DNA from: Limanda limanda | Lineage: Eukaryota > Chordata > Actinopteri > Pleuronectiformes > Pleuronectidae | Reading direction: 5' to 3' | Assembly: GCF_963576545.1 (NCBI RefSeq) | Contig: NW_026870568.1 | Coordinates: 372,001-436,000 of the forward strand | DNA length: 64,000 nucleotides | Shown: piece after piece, positions 1 to 10,701 of the stretch | How the letters are laid out: the number at the start of each line of letters is the position of its first letter | How positions within the stretch are numbered: the first letter of the stretch is position 1 | Made by a program: the position numbers and the translations under genes | The notes under the pieces: generated by a model | Told to the model about the DNA's origin: nothing | What the model saw: the letters and a program-made list of their open reading frames with translations, nothing else | The model's database searches: none

Positions 1-155
1 TTCACAAAAAAAGTTATTCAAGAATATCTCCTCAGATTTGGGGGAATTTCGTCGGTCGACCTCTTCCGAAGGTCGTACAAGCTCGGGGATGGTACCAATC
101 GATCCGCAGGACCCAAATTAGTCCAGATGCAACCACTTTCCAAGTCTCTCCGACC
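1..155 (+). repeat. Type B monomer (155 bp), representative copy
   Basis: The monomer opens with a block shared with A: TTCAC, a run of seven A, then GTTATTCAAGAATATCTC. It next has a B-only segment around CAGATTTGGGGGAATTTCG and the SalI-type site GTCGAC. It then returns to A-like sequence (TTCCGAAGGTCG, AAGCTC, GGATGGTACC, ATCGAT) and ends with the shared block CAAGTCTCTCCGACC. It has no telomeric hexamers. Two subtypes recur. B1 has GAATTTCG with GATCCGCAG. B2 has GAATTCTG with GATCTGCAG, gaining EcoRI and PstI sites, for example at 809-963 and 2727-2881. A few units mix these markers. B is always preceded and followed by an A monomer. Confidence 0.95.
57..75. other. Inverted repeat in B monomer (6 bp stem, 7 nt loop)
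   Basis: CGACCT at 57-62 is the reverse complement of AGGTCG at 70-75, separated by CTTCCGA. The motif is kept in nearly all B units; copies at about 20716 and 34923 carry CCAAAGG, which changes the loop only. It could form a small hairpin. No function is implied. Confidence 0.6.
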
Positions 156-205
156 TTCACAAAAAAAGTTATTGAAGAATATCTCTTTCTCCTATGTGCT
201 TTCAT

Positions 206-226
206 CCCTAACCCTAACCCTAACCC
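206..226 (-). repeat. Interstitial telomeric tract, representative of 265
   Basis: The tract is three CCCTAA hexamers followed by CCC on the + strand, which is (GGGTTA)3GGG on the - strand. This repeats once in every full A monomer; short monomers have two hexamers plus CCC. By the unit census this gives about 768 nominal hexamers in the window, all in the same orientation. A few tracts are degenerate: near 5010 (AACCTA), near 8683 and 12192 (CCTGAA), and five with an initial TACCTAA near 44962, 46570, 53449, 54411 and 56019. Four G-tracts are the minimum for an intramolecular telomeric G-quadruplex, as is known for human telomere oligonucleotides. Whether these fold in vivo is inference. Confidence 0.93.
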
Positions 227-274
227 TTCCGAAAGTCGGAGAAGCTCAAGGATGGTACCGATCGATGTGCGCTA

Positions 275-289
275 CCCCATTTAGTGGGG
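275..289. other. Inverted repeat in A monomer (CCCCA-TTTAG-TGGGG)
   Basis: A perfect 5 bp stem flanks a 5 nt TTTAG loop, with TA on both sides beyond one extra G. It is present in essentially every A monomer. At 42001-42021 and 42963-42983 the flanks read GTTACCCC and TGGGGTTAG, which lengthens the stem by one pair. The other A dyad, CTTCCGA-AAG-TCGGAGAAG at 226-244, is imperfect, with a two-base bulge. Confidence 0.6.
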
Positions 290-1761
290 GTAGAGCCTAC
301 TTGCAAGTCTCTCCGACCTTCACAAAAAAAGTTATTCAAGAATATCTCTTTTTCCTATGTGCTTTCATCCCTAACCCTAACCCTAACCCTTCCGAAAGTC
401 GGAGAAGCTCAAGGATGGTACCGATCGATGCGCGCTACCCCATTTAGTGGGGGTAGAGCCTACTTGCAAGTCTCTCCGACCTTCACAAAAAAAGTTATTC
501 AAGAATATCTCCTCAGATTTGGGGGAATTTCGTCGGTCGACCTCTTCCGAAGGTCGTACAAGCTCGGTGATGGTACCAATCGATCCGCAGGACCCAAATT
601 AGTCCAGATGCAACCACTTTCCAAGTCTCTCCGACCTTCACAAAAAAAGTTATTCAAGAATATCTCTTTCTCCTATGTGCTTTCATCCCTAACCCTAACC
701 CTAACCCTTCCGAAAGTCGGAGAAGCTCAAGGATGGTACCGATGGATGCGCGCTACCCCATTTAGTGGGGGTAGAGCCTACTTGCAAGTCTCTCCGACCT
801 TCACAAAAAAAGTTATTCAAGAATATCTCCTCAGATTTGGGGGAATTCTGTCGGTCGACCTCTTCCGAAGGTCGTACAAGCTCGGGGATGGTACCAATCG
901 ATCTGCAGGACCCAAATTAGTCCAGATGCAACCACTTTCCAAGTCTCTCCGACCTTCACAAAAAAAGTTATTCAAGAATATCTCTTTCTCCTATGTGCTT
1001 TCATCCCTAACCCTAACCCTAACCCTTCCGAAAGTCGGAGAAGCTCAAGGATGGTACCGGTCGATGCGTGCTACCCCATTTAGTGGGGGTAGAGCCTACT
1101 TGCAAGTCTCTCCGACCTTCACAAAAAAAGTTATTCAAGAATATCTCCTCAGATTTGGGGGAATTTCGTCGGTCGACCTCTTCCGAAGGTCGTACAAGCT
1201 CGAAGATGGTACCAATCGATCCGCAGGACCCAAATTAGTCCAGATGCAACCACTTTCCAAGTCTCTCCGACCTTCACAAAAAAAGTTATTGAAGAATATC
1301 TCTTTCTCCTATGTGCTTTCATCCCTAACCCTAACCCTAACCCTTCCGAAAGTCGGAGAAGCTCAAGGATGGTACCGATCGATGCGCGCTACCCCATTTA
1401 GTGGGGGTAGAGCCTACTTGCAAGTCTCTCCGACCTTCACAAAAAAAGTTATTCAAGAATATCTCTTTTTCCTATGTGCTTTCATCCCTAACCCTAACCC
1501 TAACCCTTCCGAAAGTCGGAGAAGCTCAAGGATGGTACCGATCGATGCGCGCTACCCCATTTAGTGGGGGTAGAGCCTACTTGCAAGTCTCTCCGACCTT
1601 CACAAAAAAAGTTATTCAAGAATATCTCTTTCTCCTATGTGCTTTCATCCCTAACCCTAACCCTAACCCTTCCGAAAGTCGGAGAAGCTCAAAGATGGTA
1701 CCGATCGATGCGCGCTACCCCATTTAGTGGGGGTAGAGCCTACTTGCAAGTCTCTCCGACC

Positions 1762-1918
1762 TTCACAAAAAAAGTTATTCAAGAATATCTCTTTCTCCTA
1801 TGTGCTTTCATCCCTAACCCTAACCCTTCCGAAAGTCGGAGAAGCTCAAGGATAGTACTGATCGATGCGCGCTACCCCATTTAGTGGGGGTAGAGCCTAC
1901 TTGCAAGTCTCTCCGACC
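1762..1918 (+). repeat. Short A monomer (157 bp, two hexamers), one of 27
   Basis: This unit is identical in layout to A but lacks exactly one CCCTAA (tract at 1812-1826). The same form occurs at 4479-4635, 5916-6072, 7035-7191, 8154-8310, 10545-10701, 14852-15008, 15963-16119, 18517-18673, 19318-19474, 24473-24629, 25274-25430, 29736-29892, 30056-30212, 30857-31013, 33892-34048, 36609-36765, 43166-43322, 46209-46365, 47817-47973, 48610-48766, 51653-51809, 55658-55814, 57266-57422, 58059-58215, 60955-61111 and 62237-62393. Most follow another A directly. Six follow a B (15963, 24473, 29736, 43166, 51653, 60955). The recurrence at matching positions of larger repeats shows that most copies descend from few losses. 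No unit has gained a hexamer. Confidence 0.93.
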
Positions 1919-4635
1919 TTCACAAAAAAAGTTATTCAAGAATATCTCCTCAGATTTGGGGGAATTTCGTCGGTCGACCTCTTCCGAAGGTCGTACAAGC
2001 TCGGGGATGGTACCAATCGATCCGCAGGACCCAAATTAGTCCAGATGCAACCACTTTCCAAGTCTCTCCGACCTTCACAAAAAAAGTTATTGAAGAATAT
2101 CTCTTTCTCCTATGTGCTTTCATCCCTAACCCTAACCCTAACCCTTCCGAAAGTCGGAGAAGCTCAAGGATGGTACCGATCGATGTGCGCTACCCCATTT
2201 AGTGGGGGTAGAGCCTACTTGCAAGTCTCTCCGACCTTCACAAAAAAAGTTATTCAAGAATATCTCTTTTTCCTATGTGCTTTCATCCCTAACCCTAACC
2301 CTAACCCTTCCGAAAGTCGGAGAAGCTCAAGGATGGTACCGATCGATGCGCGCTACCCCATTTAGTGGGGGTAGAGCCTACTTGCAAGTCTCTCCGACCT
2401 TCACAAAAAAAGTTATTCAAGAATATCTCCTCAGATTTGGGGGAATTTCGTCGGTCGACCTCTTCCGAAGGTCGTACAAGCTCGGTGATGGTACCAATCG
2501 ATCCGCAGGACCCAAATTAGTCCAGATGCAACCACTTTCCAAGTCTCTCCGACCTTCACAAAAAAAGTTATTCAAGAATATCTCTTTCTCCTATGTGCTT
2601 TCATCCCTAACCCTAACCCTAACCCTTCCGAAAGTCGGAGAAGCTCAAGGATGGTACCGATGGATGCGCGCTACCCCATTTAGTGGGGGTAGAGCCTACT
2701 TGCAAGTCTCTCCGACCTTCACAAAAAAAGTTATTCAAGAATATCTCCTCAGATTTGGGGGAATTCTGTCGGTCGACCTCTTCCGAAGGTCGTACAAGCT
2801 CGGGGATGGTACCAATCGATCTGCAGGACCCAAATTAGTCCAGATGCAACCACTTTCCAAGTCTCTCCGACCTTCACAAAAAAAGTTATTCAAGAATATC
2901 TCTTTCTCCTATGTGCTTTCATCCCTAACCCTAACCCTAACCCTTCCGAAAGTCGGAGAAGCTCAAGGATGGTACCGGTCGATGCGTGCTACCCCATTTA
3001 GTGGGGGTAGAGCCTACTTGCAAGTCTCTCCGACCTTCACAAAAAAAGTTATTCAAGAATATCTCCTCAGATTTGGGGGAATTTCGTCGGTCGACCTCTT
3101 CCGAAGGTCGTACAAGCTCGAAGATGGTACCAATCGATCCGCAGGACCCAAATTAGTCCAGATGCAACCACTTTCCAAGTCTCTCCGACCTTCACAAAAA
3201 AAGTTATTCAAGAATATCTCTTTCTCCTATGTGCTTTCATCCCTAACCCTAACCCTAACCCTTCCGAAAGTCGGAGAAGCTCAAGGATGGTACCGATCGA
3301 TGCGCGCTACCCCATTTAGTGGGGGAAGAGCCTACTTGCAAGTCTCTCCGACCTTCATAAAAAAAGTTATTCAAGAATATCTCCTCAGATTTGGGGGAAT
3401 TTCGTCGGTCGACCTCTTCCGAAGGTCGTACAAGCTCGGGGATGGTACCAATCGATCCGCAGGACCCAAATTAGTCCAGATGCAACCACTTTCCAAGTCT
3501 CTCCGACCTTCACAAAAAAAGTTATTGAAGAATATCTCTTTCTCCTATGTGCTTTCATCCCTAACCCTAACCCTAACCCTTCCGAAAGTCGGAGAAGCTC
3601 AAGGATGGTACCGATCGATGCGCGCTACCCCATTTAGTGGGGGTAGAGCCTACTTGCAAGTCTCTCCGACCTTCACAAAAAAAGTTATTCAAGAATATCT
3701 CTTTTTCCTATGTGCTTTCATCCCTAACCCTAACCCTAACCCTTCCGAAAGTCGGAGAAGCTCAAGGATGGTACCGATCGATGCGCGCTACCCCATTTAG
3801 TGGGGGTAGAGCCTACTTGCAAGTCTCTCCGACCTTCACAAAAAAAGTTATTCAAGAATATCTCTTTTTCCTATGTGCTTTCATCCCTAACCCTAACCCT
3901 AACCCTTCCGAAAGTCGGAGAAGCTCAAGGATGGTACCGATCGATGCGCGCTACCCCATTTAGTGGGGGTAGAGCCTACTTGCAAGTCTCTCCGACCTTC
4001 ACAAAAAAAGTTATTCAAGAATATCTCCTCAGATTTGGGGGAATTTCGTCGGTCGACCTCTTCCGAAGGTCGTACAAGCTCGGGGATGGTACCAATCGAT
4101 CCGCAGGACCCAAATTAGTCCAGATGCAACCACTTTCCAAGTCTCTCCGACCTTCACAAAAAAAGTTATTCAAGAATATCTCTTTCTCCTATGTGCTTTC
4201 ATCCCTAACCCTAACCCTAACCCTTCCGAAAGTCGGAGAAGCTCAAGGATGGTACCGATCGATGCGCGCTACCCCATTTAGTGGGGGTAGAGCCTACTTG
4301 CAAGTCTCTCCGACCTTCACAAAAAAAGTTATTCAAGAATATCTCTTTCTCCTATGTGCTTTCATCCCTAACCCTAACCCTAACCCTTCCGAAAGTCGGA
4401 GAAGCTCAAGGATGGTACCGATCGATGCGCGCTACCCCATTTAGTGGGGGTAGAGCCTACTTGCAAGTCTCTCCGACCTTCACAAAAAAAGTTATTCAAG
4501 AATATCTCTTTCTCCTATGTGCTTTCATCCCTAACCCTAACCCTTCCGAAAGTCGGAGAAGCTCAAGGATGGTACCGATCGATGCGCGCTACCCCATTTA
4601 GTGGGGGTAGAGCCTACTTGCAAGTCTCTCCGACC
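1919..4635 (+). repeat. Satellite block with second copy of the 1918 bp period
   Basis: Monomer order: BA A BA BA BA BA A A BA A a. The first 1.28 kb matches 1-1285. A BA dimer carrying the TTCATAAAAAAAG variant (about 3355) then appears, which has no counterpart in the first copy. It ends with a short A monomer. Confidence 0.85.
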
Positions 4636-5752
4636 TTCACAAAAAAAGTTATTCAAGAATATCTCCTCAGATTTGGGGGAATTTCGTCGGTCGACCTCTT
4701 CCGAAGGTCGTACAAGCTCGGGGATGGTACCAATCGATCCGCAGGACCCAAATTAGTCCAGATGCAACCACTTTCCAAGTCTCTCCGACCTTCACAAAAA
4801 AAGTTATTGAAGAATATCTCTTTCTCCTATGTGCTTTCATCCCTAACCCTAACCCTAACCCTTCCGAAAGTCGGAGAAGCTCAAGGATGGTACCGATCGA
4901 TGCGCGCTACCCCATTTAGTGGGGGTAGAGCCTACTTGCAAGTCTCTCCGACCTTCACAAAAAATGTTATTCAAGAATATCTCTTTTTCCTATGTGCTTT
5001 CATCCCTAACCCTAAACCTAACCCTTCCGAAAGTCGGAGAAGCTCAAGGATGGTACCGATCGATGCGCGCTACCCCATTTAGTGGGGGTAAAGCCTACTT
5101 GCAAGTCTCTCCGACCTTCACAAAAAAAGTTATTCAAGAATATCTCCTCAGATTTGGGGGAATTTCGTTGGTCGACCTCTTCCGAAGGTCGTACAAGCTC
5201 GAAGATGGTACCAATCGATCCGCAGGACCCAAATTAGTCCAGATGCAACCACTTTCCAAGTCTCTCCGACCTTCACAAAAAAAGTTATTCAAGAATATCT
5301 CTTTCTCCTATGTGCTTTCATCCCTAACCCTAACCCTAACCCTTCCGAAAGTCGGAGAAGCTCAAGGATGGTACTGATCGATGCGCGCTACCCCATTTAG
5401 TGGGGGTAGAGCCTACTTGCAAGTCTCTCCGACCTTCATAAAAAAAGTTATTCAAGAATATCTCCTCAGATTTGGGGGAATTTCGTCGGTCGACCTCTTC
5501 CGAAGGTCGTACAAGCTCGGGGATGGTACCAATCGATCCGCAGGACCCAAATTAGTCCAGATGCAACCACTTTCCAAGTCTCTCCGACCTTCACAAAAAA
5601 AGTTATTGAAGAATATCTCTTTCTCCTATGTGCTTTCATCCCTAACCCTAACCCTAACCCTTCCGAAAGTCGGAGAAGCTCAAGGATGGTACCGATCGAT
5701 GCGCGCTACCCCATTTAGTGGGGGTAGAGCCTACTTGCAAGTCTCTCCGACC
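4636..5752 (+). repeat. Satellite block BA A BA BA (1117 bp)
   Basis: This block of four A and three B monomers sits between a short A monomer and the 1119 bp higher-order repeat. It holds several private or rare variants: AAAAAATGTT (about 4964), a degenerate hexamer AACCTA (about 5014), GGGGGTAAAGCC (about 5086), GTTGGTCGAC (about 5167) and GGTACTGATCG (about 5371). Confidence 0.85.
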
Positions 5753-8700
5753 TTCACAAAAAAAGTTATTCAAGAATATCTCTTTCTCCTATGTGCTTTC
5801 ATCCCTAACCCTAACCCTAACCCTTCCGAAAGTCGGAGAAGCTCAAGGATGGTACCGATCGATGCGCGCTACCCCATTTAGTGGGGGTAGAGCCTACTTG
5901 CAAGTCTCTCCGACCTTCACAAAAAAAGTTATTCAAGAATATCTCTTTCTCCTATGTGCTTTCATCCCTAACCCTAACCCTTCCGAAAGTCGGAGAAGCT
6001 CAAGGATGGTACCGATCGATGCGCGCTACCCCATTTAGTGGGGGTAGAGCCTACTTGCAAGTCTCTCCGACCTTCACAAAAAAAGTTATTCAAGAATATC
6101 TCCTCAGATTTGGGGGAATTTCGTCGGTCGACCTCTTCCGAAGGTCGTACAAGCTCGGGGATGGTACCAATCGATCCGCAGGACCCAAATTAGTCCAGAT
6201 GCAACCACTTTCCAAGTCTCTCCGACCTTCACAAAAAAAGTTATTGAAGAATATCTCTTTCTCCTATGTGCTTTCATCCCTAACCCTAACCCTAACCCTT
6301 CCGAAAGTCGGAGAAGCTCAAGGATGGTACCGATCGATGCGCGCTACCCCATTTAGTGGGGGTAGAGCCTACTTGCAAGTCTCTCCGACCTTCACAAAAA
6401 AAGTTATTCAAGAATATCTCTTTTTCCTATGTGCTTTCATCCCTAACCCTAACCCTAACCCTTCCGAAAGTCGGAGAAGCTCAAGGATGGTACCGATCGA
6501 TGCGCGCTACCCCATTTAGTGGGGGTAGAGCCTACTTGCAAGTCTCTCCGACCTTCACAAAAAAAGTTATTCAAGAATATCTCCTCAGATTTGGGGGAAT
6601 TTCGTCGGTCGACCTCTTCCGAAGGTCGTACAAGCTCGGGGATGGTACCAATCGATCCGCAGGACCCAAATTAGTCCAGATGCAACCACTTTCCAAGTCT
6701 CTCCGACCTTCACAAAAAAAGTTATTGAAGAATATCTCTTTCTCCTATGTGCTTTCATCCCTAACCCTAACCCTAACCCTTCCGAAAGTCGGAGAAGCTC
6801 AAGGATGGTACCGATCGATGCGCGCTACCCCATTTAGTGGGGGTAGAGCCTACTTGCAAGTCTCTCCGACCTTCACAAAAAAAGTTATTCAAGAATATCT
6901 CTTTCTCCTATGTGCTTTCATCCCTAACCCTAACCCTAACCCTTCCGAAAGTCGGAGAAGCTCAAGGATGGTACCGATCGATGCGCGCTACCCCATTTAG
7001 TGGGGGTAGAGCCTACTTGCAAGTCTCTCCGACCTTCACAAAAAAAGTTATTCAAGAATATCTCTTTCTCCTATGTGCTTTCATCCCTAACCCTAACCCT
7101 TCCGAAAGTCGGAGAAGCTCAAGGATGGTACCGATCGATGCGCGCTACCCCATTTAGTGGGGGTAGAGCCTACTTGCAAGTCTCTCCGACCTTCACAAAA
7201 AAAGTTATTCAAGAATATCTCCTCAGATTTGGGGGAATTTCGTCGGTCGACCTCTTCCGAAGGTCGTACAAGCTCGGGGATGGTACCAATCGATCCGCAG
7301 GACCCAAATTAGTCCAGATGCAACCACTTTCCAAGTCTCTCCGACCTTCACAAAAAAAGTTATTGAAGAATATCTCTTTCTCCTATGTGCTTTCATCCCT
7401 AACCCTAACCCTAACCCTTCCGAAAGTTGGAGAAGCTCAAGGATGGTACCGATCGATGCGCGCTACCCCATTTAGTGGGGGTAGAGCCTACTTGCAAGTC
7501 TCTCCGACCTTCACAAAAAAAGTTATTCAAGAATATCTCTTTTTCCTATGTGCTTTCATCCCTAACCCTAACCCTAACCCTTCCGAAAGTCGGAGAAGCT
7601 CAAGGATGGTACCGATCGATGCGCGCTACCCCATTTAGTGGGGGTAGAGCCTACTTGCAAGTCTCTCCGACCTTCACAAAAAAAGTTATTCAAGAATATC
7701 TCCTCAGATTTGGGGGAATTTCGTCGGTCGACCTCTTCCGAAGGTCGTACAAGCTCGGGGATGGTACCAATCGATCCGCAGGACCCAAATTAGTCCAGAT
7801 GCAACCACTTTCCAAGTCTCTCCGACCTTCACAAAAAAAGTTATTCAAGAATATCTCTTTCTCCTATGTGCTTTCATCCCTAACCCTAACCCTAACCCTT
7901 CCGAAAGTCGGAGAAGCTCAAGGATGGTACCGATCGATGCGCGCTACCCCATTTAGTGGGGGTAGAGCCTACTTGCAAGTCTCTCCGACCTTCACAAAAA
8001 AAGTTATTCAAGAATATCTCTTTCTCCTATGTGCTTTCATCCCTAACCCTAACCCTAACCCTTCCGAAAGTCGGAGAAGCTCAAGGATGGTACCGATCGA
8101 TGCGCGCTACCCCATTTAGTGGGGGTAGAGCCTACTTGCAAGTCTCTCCGACCTTCACAAAAAAAGTTATTCAAGAATATCTCTTTCTCCTATGTGCTTT
8201 CATCCCTAACCCTAACCCTTCCGAAAGTCGGAGAAGCTCAAGGATGGTACCGATCGATGCGCGCTACCCCATTTAGTGGGGGTAGAGCCTACTTGCAAGT
8301 CTCTCCGACCTTCACAAAAAAAGTTATTCAAGAATATCTCCTCAGATTTGGGGGAATTTCGTCGGTCGACCTCTTCCGAAGGTCGTACAAGCTCGCGGAT
8401 GGTACCAATCGATCCGCAGGACCCAAATTAGTCCAGATGCAACCACTTTCCAAGTCTCTCCGACCTTCACAAAAAAAGTTATTGAAGAATATCTCTTTCT
8501 CCTATGTGCTTTCATCCCTAACCCTAACCCTAACCCTTCCGAAAGTCGGAGAAGCTCAAGGATGGTACCGATCGATGCGCGCTACCCCATTTAGTGGGGG
8601 TAGAGCCTACTTGCAAGTCTCTCCGACCTTCACAAAAAAAGTTATTCAAGAATATCTCTTTTTCCTATGTGCTTTCATCCCTAACCTGAACCCTAACCCT

Positions 8701-9109
8701 TCCGAAAGTCGGAGAAGCTCAAGGATGGTACCGATCGATGCGCGCTACCCCATTTAGTGGGGGTAAAGCCTACTTGCAAGTCTCTCCGACCTTCACAAAA
8801 AAAGTTATTCAAGAATATCTCCTCAGATTTGGGGGAATTTCGTCGGTCGACCTCTTCCGAAGGTCGTACAAGCTCGGGGATGGTACCAATCGATCCGCAG
8901 GACCCAAATTAGTCCAGATGCAACCACTTTTCAAGTCTCTCCGACCTTCACAAAAAAAGTTATTCAAGAATATCTCTTTCTCCTATGTGCTTTCATCCCT
9001 AACCCTAACCCTAACCCTTCCGAAAGTCGGAGAAGCTCAAGGATGGTACCGATCGATGCGCGCTACCCCATTTAGTGGGGGTAGAGCCTACTTGCAAGTC
9101 TCTCCGACC
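5753..9109 (+). repeat. Three tandem copies of a 1119 bp higher-order repeat
   Basis: Each copy has seven monomers in the order A a BA A BA (five A, two B). Copies lie at 5753-6871, 6872-7990 and 7991-9109. The TTTAG register sites 5718, 6837, 7956 and 9075 are exactly 1119 bp apart, and the short monomer falls at the same place in each. Copy 2 has the private variant GTTGGAG (about 7427). Copy 3 has CTCGCGGATGG (about 8392) and a degenerate hexamer (about 8683). Confidence 0.88.
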
Positions 9110-10701
9110 TTCACAAAAAAAGTTATTCAAGAATATCTCCTCAGATTTGGGGGAATTCTGTCGGTCGACCTCTTCCGAAGGTCGTACAAGCTCGGGGATG
9201 GTACCAATCGATCTGCAGGACCCAAATTAGTCCAGATGCAACCACTTTCCAAGTCTCTCCGACCTTCACAAAAAAAGTTATTCAAGAATATCTCTTTCTC
9301 CTATGTGCTTTCATCCCTAACCCTAACCCTAACCCTTCCGAAAGTCGGAGAAGCTCAAGGATGGTACCGATCGATGCGCGCTACCCCATTTAGTGGGGGT
9401 AGAGCCTACTTGCAAGTCTCTCCGACCTTCACAAAAAAAGTTATTCAAGAATATCTCCTCAGATTTGGGGGAATTTCGTCGGTCGACCTCTTCCGAAGGT
9501 CGTACAAGCTCGGAGATGGTACCAATCGATCCGCAGGACCCAAATTAGTCCAGATGCAACCACTTTCCAAGTCTCTCCGACCTTCACAAAAAAAGTTATT
9601 CAAGAATATCTCTTTCTCCTATGTGCTTTCATCCCTAACCCTAACCCTAACCCTTCCGAAAGTCGGAGAAGCTCAAGGATGGTACCGATCGATGCGCGCT
9701 ACCCCATTTAGTGGGGGTAGAGCCTACTTGCAAGTCTCTCCGACCTTCACAAAAAAAGTTATTCAAGAATATCTCCTCAGATTTGGGGGAATTTCGTCGG
9801 TCGACCTCTTCCGAAGGTCGTACAAGCTCGGAGATGGTACCAATCGATCCGCAGGACCCAAATTAGTCCAGATGCAACCACTTTCCAAGTCTCTCCGACC
9901 TTCACAAAAAAAGTTATTCAAGAATATCTCTTTCTCCTATGTGCTTTCATCCCTAACCCTAACCCTAACCCTTCCGAAAGTCGGAAAAGCTCAAGGATAG
10001 TACCGATCGATGCGCGCTACCCCATTTAGTGGGGGTAGAGCCTACTTGCAAGTCTCTCCGACCTTCACAAAAAAAGTTATTCAAGAATATCTCCTCAGAT
10101 TTGGGGGAATTTCGTCGGTCGACCTCTTCCGAAGGTCGTACAAGCTCGGGGATGGTACCAATCGATCCGCAGGACCCAAATTAGTCCAGATGCAACCACT
10201 TTCCAAGTCTCTCCGACCTTCACAAAAAAAGTTATTCAAGAATATCTCTTTCTCCTATGTGCTTTCATCCCTAACCCTAACCCTAACCCTTCCGAAAGTC
10301 GGAGAAGCTCAAGGATGGTACCGATCGATGCGCGCTACCCCATTTAGTGGGGGTAGAGCCTACTTGCAAGTCTCTCCGACCTTCACAAAAAAAGTTATTC
10401 AAGAATATCTCTTTCTCCTATGTGCTTTCATCCCTAACCCTAACCCTAACCCTTCCGAAAGTCGGAGAAGCTCAAGGATGGTACCGATCGATGCGCGCTA
10501 CCCCATTTAGTGGGGGTAGAGCCTACTTGCAAGTCTCTCCGACCTTCACAAAAAAAGTTATTCAAGAATATCTCTTTCTCCTATGTGCTTTCATCCCTAA
10601 CCCTAACCCTTCCGAAAGTCGGAGAAGCTCAAGGATAGTACCGATCGATGCGCGCTACCCCATTTAGTGGGGGTAGAGCCTACTTGCAAGTCTCTCCGAC
10701 C
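9110..10701 (+). repeat. BA dimer run (x4) closed by A and a
   Basis: Four successive 318 bp BA dimers (9110-10381) are followed by A and a short A (10545-10701) whose GGATAGTACC variant marks superrepeat ends downstream. Near 9985 the variants TCGGAAAAGC and GGATAGTACC occur together. Confidence 0.85.

Larger units (their letters stand above)
156..318 (+). repeat. Type A monomer (163 bp), representative copy
   Basis: After the shared opening block, A has CTCTTTCTCCTATGTGCTTT, then the telomeric tract at 206-226, an imperfect hairpin (226-244), the palindrome-rich GGTACCGATCGAT, a CCCCA/TGGGG hairpin (275-289) and the shared 3' block. The middle and end align with B, so A and B look like diverged copies of one ancestor. 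A differs chiefly by the telomeric tract and its flanks. Recurrent point variants mark subfamilies: TTATTGAAG for TTATTCAAG in the first block, CTCTTTTTCC for CTCTTTCTCC, and GATGTGCGC or GATGGGCGC for GATGCGCGC. Confidence 0.95.
1..1918 (+). repeat. Left block, first copy of a 1918 bp period
   Basis: Monomer order: B A A BA BA BA A A a. The segment from 1 to about 1285 recurs at 1919 to about 3203, 1918 bp further on. It carries the same rare variants in the same order: GATGTGCGC (265, 2183), CTCGGTGATGG, GATGGATGCG, GAATTCTG with GATCTGCAG, GGTCGATGCGTGC, and CTCGAAGATGG. The match breaks where 1286 reads TTATTGAAG and 3204 reads TTATTCAAG. The left edge of the window truncates whatever precedes it. 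Confidence 0.85.
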
